Shown here: positions 22,063-34,200 of the stretch, in pieces
Position numbering within the stretch: position 1 is the first letter of the stretch
Layout of the letters: each line of letters opens with the position of its first letter
DNA from: Daphnia pulex
Lineage: Eukaryota > Arthropoda > Branchiopoda > Diplostraca > Daphniidae
Assembly (NCBI RefSeq): GCF_021134715.1
Contig: NC_060019.1
Location: 12,476,001-12,540,000 of the forward strand
DNA length: 64,000 nt
Direction: 5' to 3'
The notes under the pieces: generated by a model
What the model was told of the DNA's origin: nothing
The model's input: the letters and a program-made list of their open reading frames with translations, nothing else
The model's database searches: none
Made by a program: the position numbers and the translations under genes

Positions 22063-24109
22063 ATGTTTAAGCGTGCAATAACCGGCGTCCAATTAAAGCC
22101 ATGGTTGAAGTCAAAATATCTTGTGCAAAGTTTATCTTTCCCAGTGAGATCTTTTTGCAATAGTCAGAAAAAATATTCAAACAAAGGAGACGAGTCAGAT
22201 AAACCTCTTTCTAATGTTGTTCCCGATTTTCAATCAGAACTTTTCGAAGAAACACGATGTCCACCATTAACTCAGCCCCTCAAACCTTTCCTACACCCTA
22301 TTAAAAGGTCATTCGATTATTTGGGCATCACTGGAAGGAATGATCCCCAAACACACAATAACCTTTATTTTCCACGCCATTGTGATATTGTTATTATTGG
22401 TGGTGGAATAATGGGTTGTTCTATTGCCTATTGGCTGAAGCAAAGAGGTCACGATAATGGATTGAGGGTTATTGTAGTTGAAAGAGATCCAAATTACACG
22501 AGAGCCTCCACTGTTTTGTCAGTTGGTGGTTTACGTCAGCAGTTCTCACTGCCAGAAAACATCCAAATGTCTCTGTTTGGAGCAGAGTTTTTGAGAAATG
22601 CTAAGAGATTGCTATCGGGTGAAAACTTGGAAGGTCCTGATGTACAGTTTCACCCCTATGGATATCTATTTCTGGCGACACAGAAAGGTGCTGATCAGCT
22701 AATGGAAAATCACAAACTTCAAACGTAATTTCCTAGATCAAGAGTTTCTTCCTTATGTGATTTCTCATAATTGGTCTCCTTTAAACATATATTTTTCTAG
22801 ATCTTTAGGAGCAAAAATAAAACTTTTTTCTCCTTACAAACTTAAAGAAAAATTTCCATGGATCAACACAGATGGTGTGGAATTAGCTTCCTTTGGACAA
22901 GAAAATGAAGGCTGGTACAGTAACAAATTTGATATTATTCCATGTATTCTTCACAATACTGTTAATATTCTTTAGGTTTGATCCATGGGCATTGCTAAAT
23001 GGGTTCAGGAATAAGGCAATAGAATTGGGGGTCGAATTTGTTAAGGTCAGTAGAAGTTCATTTCCACTTTTCGCGGCACAAAGTTAAGGTCTGTGTTTAT
23101 TAAGGCGGACACGGTGGGATTTGAAACAGAGGATACGCTTGTGCATTCCAAGCCTGGTGTCGGGGAGAGCTTTAATTACAACAAGCTTAAAAGAGTCCAC
23201 GTATGTAGAATTTGATATGAAGCATGTGCATTTCGCATCATAATTCAGTGTCAACTCAGGTTCGATTGACTAACGGAGAGGTTAGAACGATTGATTTTTC
23301 GTTATGCGTAATGGCAGCTGGTGCTCAATCTGGTGAAGTGAGTAAATTGGCTGGAATTGGAATAGGAACCGGCTTATTGCGTAAAGCTCTACCTGTTGAA
23401 CCCAGGTAAAATTAAAATCCGTCAATAAAACCCAAACCTCGAGTAATTTTCTTTATTAATCTACTTTGTTTTCATTTCTTTTTCATTTAGAAAGCGTTAT
23501 GTTTATTGCTTTCATGCACCAGACGGTCCAGGACTCGATTGCCCTCTTACAGTTGATACCACTGGTTCCTACTTCAGGTGAGTTATTGAATGCATTCATT
23601 TGATGGGCAATTATTGATAAGAAATTTCGATAGTATAGGCGTGAAGGTCTTGGAGGACATTACATAGCTGGAAAATCTCCTACTGCAAACGAAGAACCTG
23701 GAATTGCCAATTTAGATGTTGATTACACCTTTTTCGATCAGCAGGTGTGGCCAGAAATAGCGCAACGTGTTCCTGGATTTGAAAACATAAAGGTATTGAA
23801 CGACTGCGTCTCTTATTGATCTGTTTCTCCCAAAATATCAATTCCTTTTTTTAGCTCAAGAGTGCTTGGTCTGGTTATTATGATTACAATACCTTTGACC
23901 AAAACGCTGTAATCGGTTCTCATCCATATCATGGCAACCTTATGTTTGCAACTGGCTTCAGCGGTCACGGAATACAGCACGCCCCTGCTGTGGGAAAAGC
24001 TATTATGGAACTTGTTGTGGACGGAAGATTCATAGACATTGATTTAAAACGTTTTGGATTTGAAAGAATACTAACAAATCATCCTGTTTTTGAACAAAAT
24101 ATTGTATAA
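22063..24109 (+). CDS. FOXRED1: FAD-dependent oxidoreductase FOXRED1 (complex I assembly factor)
   Basis: This is a mitochondrial matrix DAO-fold flavoprotein needed for assembly of respiratory complex I. Eight coding exons (22063-22724, 22801-22914, 22976-23045, 23105-23200, 23260-23405, 23491-23577, 23639-23792, 23855-24109) join in frame at every junction. They give 527 residues, a little longer than the ~486 of the human protein. The N-terminus ([20 protein letters not shown]) is basic and hydroxylated, as for a mitochondrial presequence. The dinucleotide-binding glycine motif [15 protein letters not shown] lies near residue 110, followed by [13 protein letters not shown] and [10 protein letters not shown]. 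Later blocks are [53 protein letters not shown] and [19 protein letters not shown]. An upstream in-frame GTG is not needed; the ATG at 22063 is the natural start. The promoter must lie in or against the transposon end just upstream. Confidence 0.95.
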
Positions 24110-24119
24110 TAGTGAAAAT

Positions 24120-24125
24120 AATAAA
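24120..24125 (+). terminator. Polyadenylation signal of FOXRED1
   Basis: An AATAAA hexamer lies 11 bp after the FOXRED1 stop codon, within the 222-bp gap before the convergent IFT56 stop. Confidence 0.6.
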
Positions 24126-24331
24126 GTTTCAAGATTTCCCTTGATCCCTTCTTTTTAAAATAGGATGGCTAAAATAATAATAGTGAACAACTGCGACAGA
24201 CAATTTTGAAATGTGTATATTATCTTTTATAACTAACTTCACATTTGTTTGATACAGTGCACATTGAAAATTCAAAGTTCCGAGCTAAAGAAAAGAGATG
24301 GCCGGATATCGATATTTTTTTAATGAAATTG

Positions 24332-27300
24332 CTACATTTTCATACGATTTTCTTTTGCCCAGGTATTGATTACCCTCAATATGTGATCCATTTGGGGATC
24401 GGGGGATCCTCGCATCAAATTTACGACTTCACTTAACGCTTCTCTGCATGTAAGATTTTATTTTTTTGTTAATGATCCTTTTTTTTAACATAAATTTCTG
24501 AAATTTTAGTAGGGCACCTGTGTTCTCGACCCGCCAAAACCATTTGAAGTAAACCAACACATGCACCGCGTTTTGCTGCAGCGTGTTCCGGGTTTGGATC
24601 ATATTTATCCAGTACATCGAAGGCTTTCGAAGCGATGTAAAATTGTCCGGTACGGTAGCAATCATTAGCCAATAAATGGAGAATTCCTGAAGTTCAATAA
24701 GTCATTTTGTCGATGGTTTTTTTTTTTCATATTGATTCGCAGATTTTTTACTAACCCAAAGATTCTGCGGATGTCTCCATTCGAGAATATATTTCCCAGG
24801 CCTGCACAGCTTTGCGATTCATCACCACTAACAAATGCAAGGTATTCTTTTTGTAACTTAATCTGATAGTCCTCCAACGGTGTGGTGTAGCTATACTTAC
24901 AGCATCGTGTTAAACATTCAATATAATTGTATTCGCTGCGATATTTTGCGCTCTGAATAGTTACGAGTTCCTCTTCAGCTTCCTTGTAATGTCCTAATAT
25001 TGTTTGCACCTGCAAAAAGAAAGCTAATGGATCTCTGAAAACGTATAGCGTCGAAAGTAAAAGAACTAAAAACGAACCTGAGCTAGATTGAATTTGAAAG
25101 TATCGTCGTTACTCAGGTATGACTTGATGGAATTGAAATAAAGCAGTACGTCCTATTATATGCACATATCTGCTTTTGAATTATCCGCCCATAAATTAGT
25201 TTATTTTGTTGTCCATACCTCATACTGACGCTGCAAGAAAAACGCCGAAGCGACACACTGGCGTCCTGTTCAAATTAATTATTTGTTCAATTCATTACTT
25301 GGAAACTTTGTAATTAGCCAAGAAATTAATACGTCGATTAATTGTTTTGCTTTTTTTTTTTACCTGGAATTGTGTCGCATTCGCTCGAGCTACCTCCGAC
25401 GAGATGCAGATATTGAATGGCTGTATCCAAGTATTCTTTCTATGACAAGCAAAAAATGTAAAGCCAAGATCGCTTTTCCCCAAATTTCTGATTTTTACGT
25501 TATTAGTTTCTTGTCCAATTAGAGCATATACGATTCCCTTAAGAATGTATTCAGCTGGCAAACTGGGATTGACATCTTGCATTAAATCGAAGGCCTCTTT
25601 TGTTTCGTCCTTTCAGTGGGAAAAGTTTTTTAAAACATTTCACGATAAAAAAACAGACCCTTTAACAATTATGAGTGTTGCTTGTAAAATTTACTTGGCG
25701 CAGGTAGTAGATAATTAAGTTGAGTTTAGCTTCCGGAATCACACCGACCAACGGCGGCAACACTTGTAGCGCACCATCTCCATTTCGAAAGATGACGAGA
25801 TTGTGATTTAATAAATCTTTTCCGAATGGGCAATTGACTTGAGATTCCTTTGGTAATAATATAGGAATTTAATCAAAGCAGAGTTCGAGTAATTGAATTT
25901 TTTTTAAATTAACAATTACCAGTAGCGATCGAATTTCAATTTCGGCGCTACGGCCGTTGTAAAGGCGGTAAATGTTGCACGCTTTTAAATTAAGCGCAAT
26001 CAGTGAATCTGGGATCTTTTGCAGATACACCGACAGAACTTCTTGGGAAACGTCGTAGAAATCCAGTTTGTAGTAGCATAAAGCAATATCTGCGCACCAA
26101 TTATACAATTAGTATTTTGAAACAACTAATTTTGCATTAAAACTGAAAGTCAACGAAAAGTTTAGCTTTCGTTCACAATTTAATTTGTTTCAACTAGTGA
26201 CGGTTACTTTATCGATTTTTTGAATATTAAAACTGTTTGTATTACAGACGTGTAGCGCCATGAGTTCTTTGTTTTGTAAAACTAGTCGCTTGTAGATGTC
26301 AATTGCTTCTTGGTAGTGCGCGCGTAAATAATGAACAGCTGCCAAAGAAAGTTGGTCTTCAGCGACATCGCGCAATTGTCTGTGGAATTCCAACACGCTC
26401 ACTTCGTCATCACTTTTGTGTGCTAAATGGAACGAAAGTCTAACCTAATTTGGTAGCGCACAACAAGTAAATATTAGCTAGACAATGCATCAATTTTGAA
26501 TCAACTGTAAAGACTCGTTACTTGTAGAGGACATTTCGGTGCTTTCAGAACTAATTCGCGTGATTCTTGATACATTCCCAAGTAAAAATAGCAGCAAGCG
26601 GCGTAAAGCGAATTATTCATGGACTCGTACTGCAGAAGGGCTTGCTTATAGTTTCCCCGATGAAATTCGCAGTACACCAACCACAAGTCCGTATTCGGAT
26701 CAGTACTTCCATTTAACTTTTCGTACTTACATTAGAAGATTTGCGAGCAAACAATTAATTAAGGACTAACAAACACAGCAAAGAATTGTCCAAGCTACCT
26801 CTAAAAGAGTAATAGCTCCCTGGAAATCGCTACAAATCAAAATGTGCAAGATGAAAATAAACTGAGATGATTAACACATTATATTGGGGTCATGGACGTT
26901 CAGGCCCCGGCGTTCAGGCCCCGGCTTTCAGGCCCACTTTTTACGTGGGCCTGAACGTCCAGCTGTTGGGCCTGAACGTCCAAAATTTTAAATATTTATT
27001 TATCAGGACAATGGCGCTAGTAAGCCTTGCTATAAGCAAGTATTAATTTTAATTAGTATACTATTTCATATTTGATATTGCTTATGATAACAATAAATTT
27101 TGCTGTAACTTAAGCTAAAAAGAGAGTGCGACGATTAACGAAGCGCGAAGGGATCTCCTGATTCACCATACCGAATCAGATTCATGTCATTCATTTGAAT
27201 TTAATGTTTACTTTACTTTTGCTTTTTTAAAGTTTTAATTGATATTTCCTACGGGAACCTCGCAAACCGGAACGGGATGCCAGCATATATAAATTTTAAA

Positions 27301-27929
27301 AGTACGATTTGCCCCCATAAAACAAGTATGCTACCACCACCACTGTGTATAGTTGCTGTAAATACTGAAGCGGGAACTTTAAAAGTTTAAATCAACAAGC
27401 AGTTTTTTAATATATAAATCTATGGCTAATATTTAAATATTTGGCTGATAGCACCTTAGATAGAGAGAATAGATCCCCGATTAAATTTCACAGCGCCTCT
27501 AGCGGTACACCCAGCCGTAGAGAGGGCACCGGCACCCCCCCCATCATTCGCTGTATTACTATTATTATTCTGGACGTTCAGGCCCAATCTGGACGTTCAG
27601 GCCCAATCTGGACGTTCAGGCCCAGGGCCTGAAAGCCGGGGCCTGAACGCCGGGGCCTGAACGTCCTACATCCATTATATTGACAGGGAATTTTCTTTAC
27701 CGGTTCTCGATGAATTTGATAACGGAAGGCACTTCTTGAGGCGCCGAAGCCATTTTTTGAATCTTGGTTATTTCGCTTAAATTCACCATTGCCTGACTAT
27801 TGCTATTAATCACTGGTTTCGTTCGGGACAACAACTGGAAGAAAAATCACCAGCAGGAGTTTCATATTTTTGAAAGAAAAAAGTAAAGTACAATTGTCCG
27901 TAACATTTGATCTTTGTAATACTTACCAT
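24332..27929 (-). CDS. IFT56: Intraflagellar transport protein 56 (TTC26 / DYF-13)
   Basis: This is a TPR-rich subunit of the IFT-B complex that moves cargo, notably motility proteins, along cilia. The reverse-strand coding exons begin with a lone ATG (27927-27929), then 27701-27834 ([13 protein letters not shown]...), then an exon from 26829 ([10 protein letters not shown]). Later blocks are [152 protein letters not shown] and [17 protein letters not shown]. The last exon gives [10 protein letters not shown]...[12 protein letters not shown] with TAG at 24332-24334. Order and content match the animal family over its whole length, so the gene looks intact. The last donor (ACACAG/GTGCCC) is weak by consensus. 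Family identity is certain; a few middle boundaries are approximate. Confidence 0.94.
26877..27682. mobile_element. Foldback transposon with iterated 14-bp motif inside an IFT56 intron
   Basis: The element (26887-27672, 786 bp) is flanked by the direct repeat CATTATATTG (26877-26886 and 27673-27682). Each end is a cluster of the motif GGACGTTCAGGCCC and variants (GGCGTTCAGGCCC, GGCTTTCAGGCCC), present in both orientations within the same end. The two ends mirror each other. The interior is AT-rich and has no transposase-like ORF. The host intron is 26830-27700. Removing the element and one copy of the duplication leaves about 75 bp, a normal intron size here, so it appears to be a clean insertion. 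Confidence 0.82.
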
Positions 27930-28501
27930 TTTTCTTTTAAATTTTTTTTTATAGACGGTCAAAGTCTAGTACTAACCGGACACGTTTTTGTTGTGAGTGC
28001 GTTTAAACCAATAAGTTGAATAGCGGACGGGTAACCATAGCAACGGCGTGTAGGACAGAAAAAAAAACAATTAACACGCGCCATCTTTTGGGTAGATTCT
28101 CGTGAATTAATCAAATTGTCTAGTAATAAAACATTGGGAATTTTATTTAACAAAATCATTCATTTAATGTGAACTGAAATAAAACCCTTTTTTATGTTCT
28201 ATAATAAGTTAACTGAATCCAATATTCTGTAAATGATGACTAAAAGCATTTACCATTGTTACCTCCGATTTTACCATTGTAAAGCATTACCAGTGCTTGA
28301 AAATATACAATAATATTAAAATTTAGCGTTAAAATTTTGTTTTGACAAAAAATGACAAAATTATTCGTCCAAAGTAGTGAGACAAACAAATTTTTAAACC
28401 AGAAAATATTTTGGCCCGTAGAGGGCACGTAAGTAGCAAAATTCTGTCGATTCAACGAAGTGTCAACATCTGACAACGTCGCTGCCTTTACTAGTTCTCA
28501 G

Positions 28502-28530
28502 TCTTTTTCACGTTGAATTTCTTTGGAAAA
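28502..28530 (+). promoter_or_regulatory. RPL38 initiator (TCT/5'TOP-like) and 5' UTR exon
   Basis: The sequence CAGTCTTTTTCACG fits the polypyrimidine TCT initiator of metazoan ribosomal-protein genes and would give a transcript starting with a pyrimidine tract (5'TOP, translationally controlled by growth signalling). The short leader ends at AAAA/GTAAGT (28530/28531) and rejoins at an acceptor near 28684. Confidence 0.55.
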
Positions 28531-28730
28531 GTAAGTCGTTCTCGAGTTTCTTTCCATTTATTTTATCTCTCTTCATCCTTTCTTTGGTATATTTGTTTTT
28601 CGGTCTAATGGTTTCGTATTGCTCAGTGAAATTTTAGGATAATTTTCAAGTATCTTATTAACAGTTTAAATATTCTTTTAATAGGACGCAGGACTTGTCA
28701 TCAAGTCGTTTGATACCAACAACCTCCAAA

Positions 28731-29120
28731 ATGGTATGTTACCGGGCTATTTGCCTAAGTTTTATTAGAATAGCAATGGATTTCAGTTAACAATCGTGAG
28801 TCAAAAGTATATTTTAATGTTTGTTTTTTTTTTTTCAATATTTAGCCCAAACAAATCATGGAGATCAAAGACTTCCTGCTGAAGGCTCGCAGAAAGGATG
28901 CCAAGTCTGTCAAGATAAAGAAGAACGCCGAAAACACCAAATTCAAGGTCCGCTGCTCTCGATTTTTGTACACCTTGGTCATTACTGACAAAGAAAAGGC
29001 AGAGAAATTGAAGCAGTCTCTCCCTCCTGGTAAGCTAACCCTCTTCTAAATACATTTCTGCAGAATTAATGACAATTTTTTATCCTGCTTACAGGTCTGC
29101 AGGTGAAGGAACTGAAGTAA
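28731..29120 (+). CDS. RPL38: 60S ribosomal protein L38 (eL38)
   Basis: This is a structural protein of the large ribosomal subunit. There are three coding exons: the ATG alone (28731-28733, followed at once by the donor GTATGT), 28846-29029, and 29095-29120 ending in TAA. The product is 70 residues, exactly the usual length: it begins [20 protein letters not shown] and includes [20 protein letters not shown], then [19 protein letters not shown] and LQVKELK. The surrounding 5' leader is interrupted by an additional intron. It is divergent from IFT56 across about 570 bp that must hold both promoters. Confidence 0.98.
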
Positions 29121-29142
29121 TTCTCATGTTTGTTGAAAGTTC

Positions 29143-29148
29143 AATAAA
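29143..29148 (+). terminator. Polyadenylation signal of RPL38
   Basis: AATAAA lies 22 bp after the RPL38 stop codon, giving a very short 3' UTR as usual for ribosomal-protein genes. Confidence 0.65.
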
Positions 29149-29823
29149 TACGAGGTTGCTCACCACTATTTTGATGTGTTATTATTTTCTTTAACCCCGA
29201 CTTAGTTGTCTCTTAAACTCTCAACTACAGTTAATGTGCAAGCAACAGCTTGTATGTAGATGTTCTAGGTTATGTTTTATCTGTTATAATAGGTATTATG
29301 AGGACACTAATTATTGTAAAACATTTTTTCCTGATAAGGTTTAGTTTAATGTTGCTTACACTTTTAACTAGAAGCACATTTTACACAATGTGATGATGTT
29401 TTCATCACGATTCATATAAACAAATTGACACCAAACTTTACTATGCTAGTATTTAAAAATTTAACTTAGTCAGGAATGATGGGGAGGTTCAAAAGAAGCA
29501 TTTTAAGTGGAATTGCTGCAGGGAATTTACTTCATTCATAAAATGTTTCTGATCTTTAAATTTACTAAGTAAATGTTTTGTAGCTTGAAGTGCTGCATGG
29601 GGTTTTACTTATTACGGTTTTGCGCTACGTTTCTTTATATAAAATAATTTTCAATTTTAGATTGGAATTTTATTAGCAAGTGGACATTTTAAATTCTCAA
29701 GGTAAGTTGAACAAACTATAATTATGATGAATGAACATATCTATTGGGGCAAAACACAAACTCACGTGTATTGTTACTTTCGAGATAGGTCGATTCATTA
29801 TAAATCTTTATCATATGAATCCC
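29149..29823. other. Intergenic / TMCO1 3' UTR
   Basis: This is an AT-rich spacer between the convergent RPL38 and TMCO1 genes. The right part must contain the TMCO1 3' UTR. Nothing else is recognised. Confidence 0.4.
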
Positions 29824-30635
29824 TCACTTGAGTGATGGAGGTTGCTGTCCAAACAAACCTCCACTTTGTTTATTTGCTGCTCTAGAAGGGGCAAAGCCTA
29901 GAAGCTTTTGAATGTTCTGTCTTATAGACATGGTGCATCTAAATTTAAAATGGACAAAATGAGAATGTATCGTGATTAAATATTTTAAATACATACAAGA
30001 TGTAAAGGAAAATGAAACTACAATCAGTGTAGTCATCTCCAGATAGGTTTCTGTGTGAAAGTCCTTGCACCCATGAAATTGGAGTAAATGGTAACTTGGC
30101 AACAACTCTACCATCAAATCTGTACATAATTATATTTGTTAGAAAGAAGTAAAAAATAGAAACTAAGAAGTAAATTTTTAGATAGATTTGACTTACATTG
30201 AGTTGAACATGCCTAAAAGAGCTGTAAATGCAAAACCAATTGCTAGCATTGATTTCATCTTAACTAAAGATAAATCCCGATTGTTGTTTTTTAGTTTTTC
30301 CTCTTCTCTGTCTATTTTTTTCTTTAACCCCTTGTCCAAAGTATCAGAACATGTTTCTTTGATTTTTTCAACTGAAACAATTTACACATTAGTCTTACTG
30401 ATTTACTGACTATTGACAAATTGAAAAGTTACGTTTTTTGCTTTGTCTATCAATTTCCGCCTTCAACCTTTGGTATTTTTCTGTTTTGTACACTAGAAGC
30501 CAAGTAACACCTATGATAATGGAAACAATATTTGTGTTAATATATAGCATGAAAAACGCATAACAAATAAATACCTTCGCCCAAGAGAGCTGTGAAAACT
30601 GATATTCCTACAATTAAAAGCGTATCGGCCCACAT
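29824..30635 (-). CDS. TMCO1: Transmembrane and coiled-coil domains protein 1 (TMCO1)
   Basis: This is an ER membrane protein of the Oxa1/EMC3 superfamily. It acts in a translocon complex for multipass proteins and has been described as a calcium-load-activated channel. Five reverse-strand coding exons start with MWADTLLIVGISVFTALLGE. They continue through GVTWLLVYKTEKYQRLKAEI (first membrane segment and start of the coiled coil), a charged coiled coil (LKKKIDREEEKLKNNNRDL), and MKSMLAIGFAFTALLGMFNS (second segment). Then come FDGRVVAKLPFTPISWVQGL and CSFIFLYIL, and the tail CTMSIRQNIQKLLGFAPSR ends with TGA at 29824-29826. Length (~190 residues) and order match the very conserved animal protein. 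Confidence 0.96.
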
Positions 30636-33600
30636 TTTGATAGAAGTTACGAAATGAAAATTTTGGTTCTCTAGTTCTCAAGAACGATACGTTTCCAGAA
30701 CCTTATCCAGTCGTATTGTTAATTAGATTTCAGATTTGTCAGTTGTCAGATGCCGGCGTTAAGGTTCACAAAATGGATTAACTAGCAGTCGATGTTGTTC
30801 CACACGGAGTAAGCCATCTAGCGGATTTTGTACCGCACGAGGAGTAACAACCCCACTATACTGACAGCAGACAGTTAAAAATAAGGAATTCAATGGCATA
30901 AATTTGGGAGACCAATTATTTAGTCTAGAGAATTTGTTTGATATTATCTAGTAAGCTGTGATTATTGTTTTGCTGAAAATCTGTTTCAAAATCAACCCTC
31001 CAATCCATTTCCAGGTTCGTTTGTTTATTAGTTTATTATGTTTGCTTTTTTTGTTTCTTTTTATGGGTTTTCATAAAAAACCGACAAATGGGACGAAAAT
31101 GGAATGAAGAATGAGATGGCGTTCAACTTAGTAGCACGAGATATTCTACGCACATAGCCGAGTTTGTTTTTTTCCGGGCATGGTTACCGCGTGTTGTGCT
31201 TTACCGATCGACACACACACACACAGAGAGCAACTCTGGCTTATCTTTATAGCTTGTCTCTATGTAAGTTGAGTTGTTGTTCATTATCAGGCAACCCCAC
31301 ACTTGGCCGGAGGACAATCTAGATAGGAAATGATCCCGTTGCTGCAGTGACTTGTGTGTCATGGCGTAGTCAAGGGAATTATTCTTAACCAGACAAGCTG
31401 CGTGTACAGCAATGACATGTGGAGAGAGTACATCACTCTGTGAAAAATGAGGGATCATTGTGTTCAGAATCCACAAAAGAATTCCCCTACATATTCATCC
31501 AGTTTGGCGAAGCCCTAGTATTGTTTGTCACAGCCTATCTGTTGGCTGTAAAACCAAATCCCCACCCATCCACCCCCTCAGCACAAGTAATAAGTCGAAG
31601 AGTTTTTCTTTTCTTTTTTGCTGTATCTAGAAAATAAGTTTTGTTTTCCAACCCAAAAGAGGATATAGACCAACACATTTTTTCATTTCCTAGCCGACTG
31701 CTGGCGGGTCCACTTGACAGTTGTATCACATTTGATGCTTTCCTCTCAACTGGGGAGTAGCATCTCGTTACATTCGTACACACACACACAAGTCTAATGT
31801 AGCGACTCGGTGAGTCGAGCTCACAGTTCTCTATTCGGAATTGGGCCCCCTTCCAGTCCAGTCCACTCAATTCGCCTGCTCGCGTTGCACTTCAATTTAT
31901 ATGTATCGACCCTTGTGTCGAATCGTGCCATCGATCTCTCCCCATCCGTGACTAGACTCTCCCTGGCGATTTAATCAACTTCGTCATTTGGTATTGGTAG
32001 AATTGCCACAATGGCCCACACACTTATATGGCCGTGGCGTTGGTGGGGTGGGTGGGCGATCTCTCTGGCCGCTGTTCAAATATTGATTACTTATATCCCA
32101 TTTCCACTCCAGCGAAAACTAGTGTCCAGCAAATTGCATACGAGATGCGACCAATAAAATGGCCATGGAATTATTGACAGAAAGAAGGAAAAACTGCCAC
32201 TGCGTACTAGTCTCCAGATATAAATGTCGCATTCCTTGTTGACTTAACTGGAACACGATTGTTGTACTGTCCAACATACTTGGCTTAAATGTGACTCTGC
32301 GCGCGCACACACACTCACATCCGGCTTGATGGGTTGCCACTCATATTGTTGCCTCCTCAACTTTTGTATTTGGTGTCCAGCACTGTGTCCATCCAACGTA
32401 GCGACGATACGTATTTAAGTAAATGTGGCTTGTCTCGGCTGAATCAATCAAGCCATCATTTATCATTCAAAACTTGTCCGTTTCTTTTCGTAAATGACGG
32501 GCGGGTTGGAAAAGAATACAAGAGAGGAAATGGGCAAACATGCTGGTAAAGACATTGTCGTATTCCTGCTGCGTCGTTGAGGCCAGGAGCAGAAAGAGAG
32601 ATAGTGGGTCATCGGGATTGGGATCCCGACCGTTGCCAACGATCAATACCTTTCAGAGACCCCCCTCTTCTTCTTCTTCTTTCTCTACTAAAGGCTCACA
32701 CACACACACCCACAGAGACACACACTGGAGCGTGTCGATCAACGCCCTGTTGACGTTCCAACGTGAAGAATCATCGTCTCAACATTGTCGAGTTTGGCTC
32801 CAGTCTCTTTCAGACCGGGGGAGAGGTTTAATTGGCAATGATGATGATGCGAGGAGGCTGTTTTTCCTTTGTAGTTTGTCGGAATAATGAGAACCTTCTG
32901 GGCCAGAGAGTCGGGATCCTTTTTATTTTTTTAAAAACAAAAAAGCTCATTATTTTATACAACATAGTATATCCCGCGGAGTTTTTCCTTTTTGTCTAGG
33001 TGGGGAAGGAATATCATTGATTACCATCGATGTCGCCGTTCGTTGTTTGTTGATCCGCGTTTGTTTGTTTGTTTGTTTGATGGTGTGTTTGTTGTGATGG
33101 TGCGTGACCTCCTCCCTTGACAGGTTCTGGGGAGGGGGGGGGAGATAGTCGAAAGGAGGAGTGTAAGCCGGAGCTGAGGATTCCCGCTCGCTGTCGTGCG
33201 TCTCCCGACATTGGCTGTCTATGGCCCCCCCACGTCTCTGTGTGTGTGTGTGCCGGGCAAACTGGTGCGGCGGATGAAGAAGAATCAAAGACGACCAAGA
33301 CGGGAGCGGGAGAAGGAGGAGTAAGCTGCTGGAAGAGGGCGGGTGCAGGTGATGCGCAAGCGTTGTCCAGCAGCTCCCGCGGAAGTTGGCATTCTCGCAC
33401 GCTAGACGAATAAAATCCCCAAGGCGGATGTCAACATCGTACCTGTACTCTCCTGGAAGCCAACGTCGTCGGGCTGCCATTTTTTTTTTTCATTTCGGGA
33501 GCGCCCGATATTATTCGGCTCGTCTCATTTTATTTAAGTTGTTTCCCAGTTGTTCCCCTGCGAAACTCTGTCCGGCGGCCCACACATCACCACCCAGTCG

Positions 33601-34114
33601 TTCGGGACGGATAAAAAAAACACAGTTCCGCTGGAGCTACATTTATTGTTTCCGGCCGTGCCGAAAGGTATGATTGGCGTTGTGCGCCGGAAGGAAAAAA
33701 ATCTTGTTCCGTCCGTCGTTATTGTTTCGTTGATTCGGTTTTCTATTTTCTTTTCGGTTGTTGTTGTGCGTGAGGATTGGAAATCTGGCCGTTGTGATCC
33801 ATCGACGGATTTTTGGACACGGAATTCAGCTCTTATTCAATCAGTTGTTGTTGTTGTTGTTGTTGCAGCCGTTTTTTTAATATGTTGGGGGTTAATTTGT
33901 TTTTCGTTTCCCATTTTTGTGCTTTGATGTAGAGAGCGTGACAGCCGGATCGAATGGGTATTCCAAGTCGGCTGGAGGCGAGCGGAAGAACCGAGGTGTA
34001 AGGAGCCAGGAGGAGGCGACGGAGGTGTCGGCAAACGAGAGCGGTCGTCTCTCCATTGGTGGGGTGCCCAGCGCACAGCTCACACACACACAAAAGAGAT
34101 CGGCAGTCGTCAAC
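30636..34114. other. Upstream region of the OXR1/mustard gene
   Basis: No exon recognised. The region has several CA/GT runs (31208, 31780, 32300, 32700, 33240), a TTTG tandem array at 33061-33080 and TTG repeats at 33842-33865. An acceptor-like AG near 33931 just before an open stretch suggests that untranslated 5' exons of the OXR1 gene lie further left. A short ORF starting at 33954 in this stretch would act as an upstream ORF. Confidence 0.35.
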
Positions 34115-34200
34115 ATGACGTCATCCGATCATGGATTGACTGGACCTCAACGCCAACGATCCATCAAAGATAGACTCAAGGATGGCCTCTCTTCTTGGCA
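34115..34200 (+). CDS. Alternative first coding exon A of the OXR1 gene
   Basis: This exon encodes MTSSDHGLTGPQRQRSIKDR and ends SSWCA-less TGG CA before the donor GTAAGT, leaving phase 2. The first base of the common exon (G at 46187) completes CAG. It is short, basic and without domains. The frame is open further upstream, but 34115 is the first ATG in it. Confidence 0.6.

Noticed and set aside
31201-31476. 91-codon reverse ORF near 31.3 kb
   Set aside because: It ends in CA-repeat translation (VCVCVD), with no recognisable motif or splice evidence.
32950-33480. 176-codon reverse-strand ORF starting MAARRRWLPGEYRYDVDI
   Set aside because: It is dominated by CA/GT and CTCC repeat translation (HTHTQ, SSSSLLLLL, TNKQTNKQT), has no domain and lies in pyrimidine-rich upstream DNA of OXR1.
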